NCBI GenBank assembly: GCA_048615375.1
Contig: JBMCLJ010000093.1
Location: forward strand, 1 to 5,057
DNA from: JBMCLJ01 sp048615375
GTDB lineage: Bacteria > Patescibacteriota > Dojkabacteria > JAOAGR01
Reading direction: 5' to 3'
DNA: 5,057 bases
Shown here: one piece after another, positions 4,533 to 5,057 of the stretch
Position numbering within the stretch: the first letter of the stretch is position 1
Layout of the letters: the number at the start of each line of letters is the position of its first letter
Notes under the pieces: generated by a model
The model's database searches: none
What the model was told of the DNA's origin: nothing
The model's input: the letters and a program-made list of their open reading frames with translations, nothing else
Made by a program: the position numbers and the translations under genes

Positions 4533-5057
4533 ATGTTAAATAAACAGTTAACGGCTGAGGAAATTGAACTTGTCAATTACTACAAACATTTAAACCAGCA
4601 ATACTCCATGATTCCTTTAAACGGAATCAGCAAAATACCAAAAGACAAAAATTGGCAACAAGCTAGTGAATCTCATCGAACTATTCACGATAACGAATTA
4701 CTGAACACAAATGAAGATGTATCAAATTTGAACAATGTTGGCATCTCTACTGGCAAAGCAAGCAAATTAATTGTATTGGATGTAGATGATCATCAAAAAT
4801 TTGAAATGTTTGCACTTAACAATGATATTGACACTTCTGATCTTAAAAACACGTTTACAGTTCAAACCAAGAGAGGACATCATTACTACTTCATATATCC
4901 TGGTGGACCGGGAAGTTACCCCTCCAGATCGCTTCCTAAAGTATTTGACATTCGTAGTGACAAAGGAATGGTTCTCGCCCCTGGCAGTATTCACCCTAAG
5001 GACAAGTCGGTTAGATACTTAGTTGTGAACAACTCAAAACCATTACCATGCCCTGAG
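4533..5057 (+). CDS. Bifunctional DNA primase/polymerase (Prim-Pol), N-terminal part
   Basis: The frame is open from the ATG at 4533 to the window edge (175 residues, 3' end missing). It matches the N-terminal Prim-Pol domain of archaeo-eukaryotic-type primases common in plasmids, phages and integrated elements, which make primers and extend DNA. Landmarks are YYKHLNQQYSMIPLNGISKIPKDKNWQQ-type entry (16-43, with Pro28, Lys34 and Trp41), NVGISTG (68-74), the metal-binding LDVDD (82-86), QTKRGHHYYF (111-120) with the conserved histidine, and FDIRSDKGMVLAPGSIHP (138-155). The catalytic acidic pair and the strand with G-x-x-H-Y are present, so it looks active. A helicase domain usually follows but would lie beyond the window. 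A GTG at 4500 in the same frame is an alternative start with no better ribosome site; homology-like sequence begins only after the ATG. It is preceded by the structured leader and its own promoter. Confidence 0.88.
   Translation, partial: MLNKQLTAEEIELVNYYKHLNQQYSMIPLNGISKIPKDKNWQQASESHRTIHDNELLNTNEDVSNLNNVGISTGKASKLIVLDVDDHQKFEMFALNNDIDTSDLKNTFTVQTKRGHHYYFIYPGGPGSYPSRSLPKVFDIRSDKGMVLAPGSIHPKDKSVRYLVVNNSKPLPCPE

Noticed and set aside
4767..5022. Reading frames of 75-78 codons on both strands
   Set aside because: They are shadows of the Prim-Pol gene, whose own frame stays open to the edge and carries family motifs.
1..5057. CRISPR array or insertion sequence ends
   Set aside because: No regularly spaced direct repeats and no transposase or paired terminal repeats were seen.

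Overview
The window looks like an accessory (mobile-element) region of a bacterium, possibly a deltaproteobacterium. That guess rests only on the style of the integrase and on the mixed composition, so it is weak. The left 1.3 kb and the non-coding block after it are, by eye, near 50% G+C. The genes from 2263 onward are clearly A+T-richer, which suggests that segments of different origin have been joined.

Layout. The last 16 codons of a plus-strand gene end at 51. A short tyrosine recombinase lies on the minus strand (101-658), facing it across a shared hairpin. A 118-residue minus-strand protein (925-1281) has a helix-turn-helix-like front half and an AbrB/SpoVT-like tail. The tail of the gene cut by the left edge resembles it, so two related small regulators may flank the recombinase. 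From 1282 to 2262 I find no credible protein gene. This block holds dense RNA structure, mostly readable on the minus strand. It contains a group II intron-like module (domain V with AGC triad and two-base bulge, a possible domain VI with bulged A, a perfect 9-bp domain IV stem, further long stems upstream) followed by a strong intrinsic terminator at 1531-1557. No intron-encoded reverse transcriptase is present, so this would be a compact, ORF-less intron or a derived RNA of about 600 nt.

Rightward on the plus strand comes a two-gene unit with an 8-base overlap. The first gene (2263-3243) is a mostly unrecognised protein with a weak DUF3102-like segment. The second (3236-4207) resembles the tRNA-guanine transglycosylase (TGT)/DpdA superfamily, whose members exchange guanine for 7-deazaguanines in tRNA or DNA. 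A good promoter (4218-4247) then precedes about 275 nt of structured leader, with a nested hairpin at 4272-4319 and a 10-bp long-range pairing close to the next start. The leader ends at a bifunctional DNA primase/polymerase (Prim-Pol) gene, which runs off the right edge from 4533.

Taken together, the right half suggests the replication and cargo part of an integrative element, plasmid or phage satellite. Prim-Pol would provide replication, the structured leader could control its expression or act at an origin, and the TGT-like protein with its partner could modify nucleic acid or act in host-element conflict. The recombinase at the left fits an element that integrates. The functional link between these parts is inference; the sequence shows only that they are adjacent and in which direction they run.
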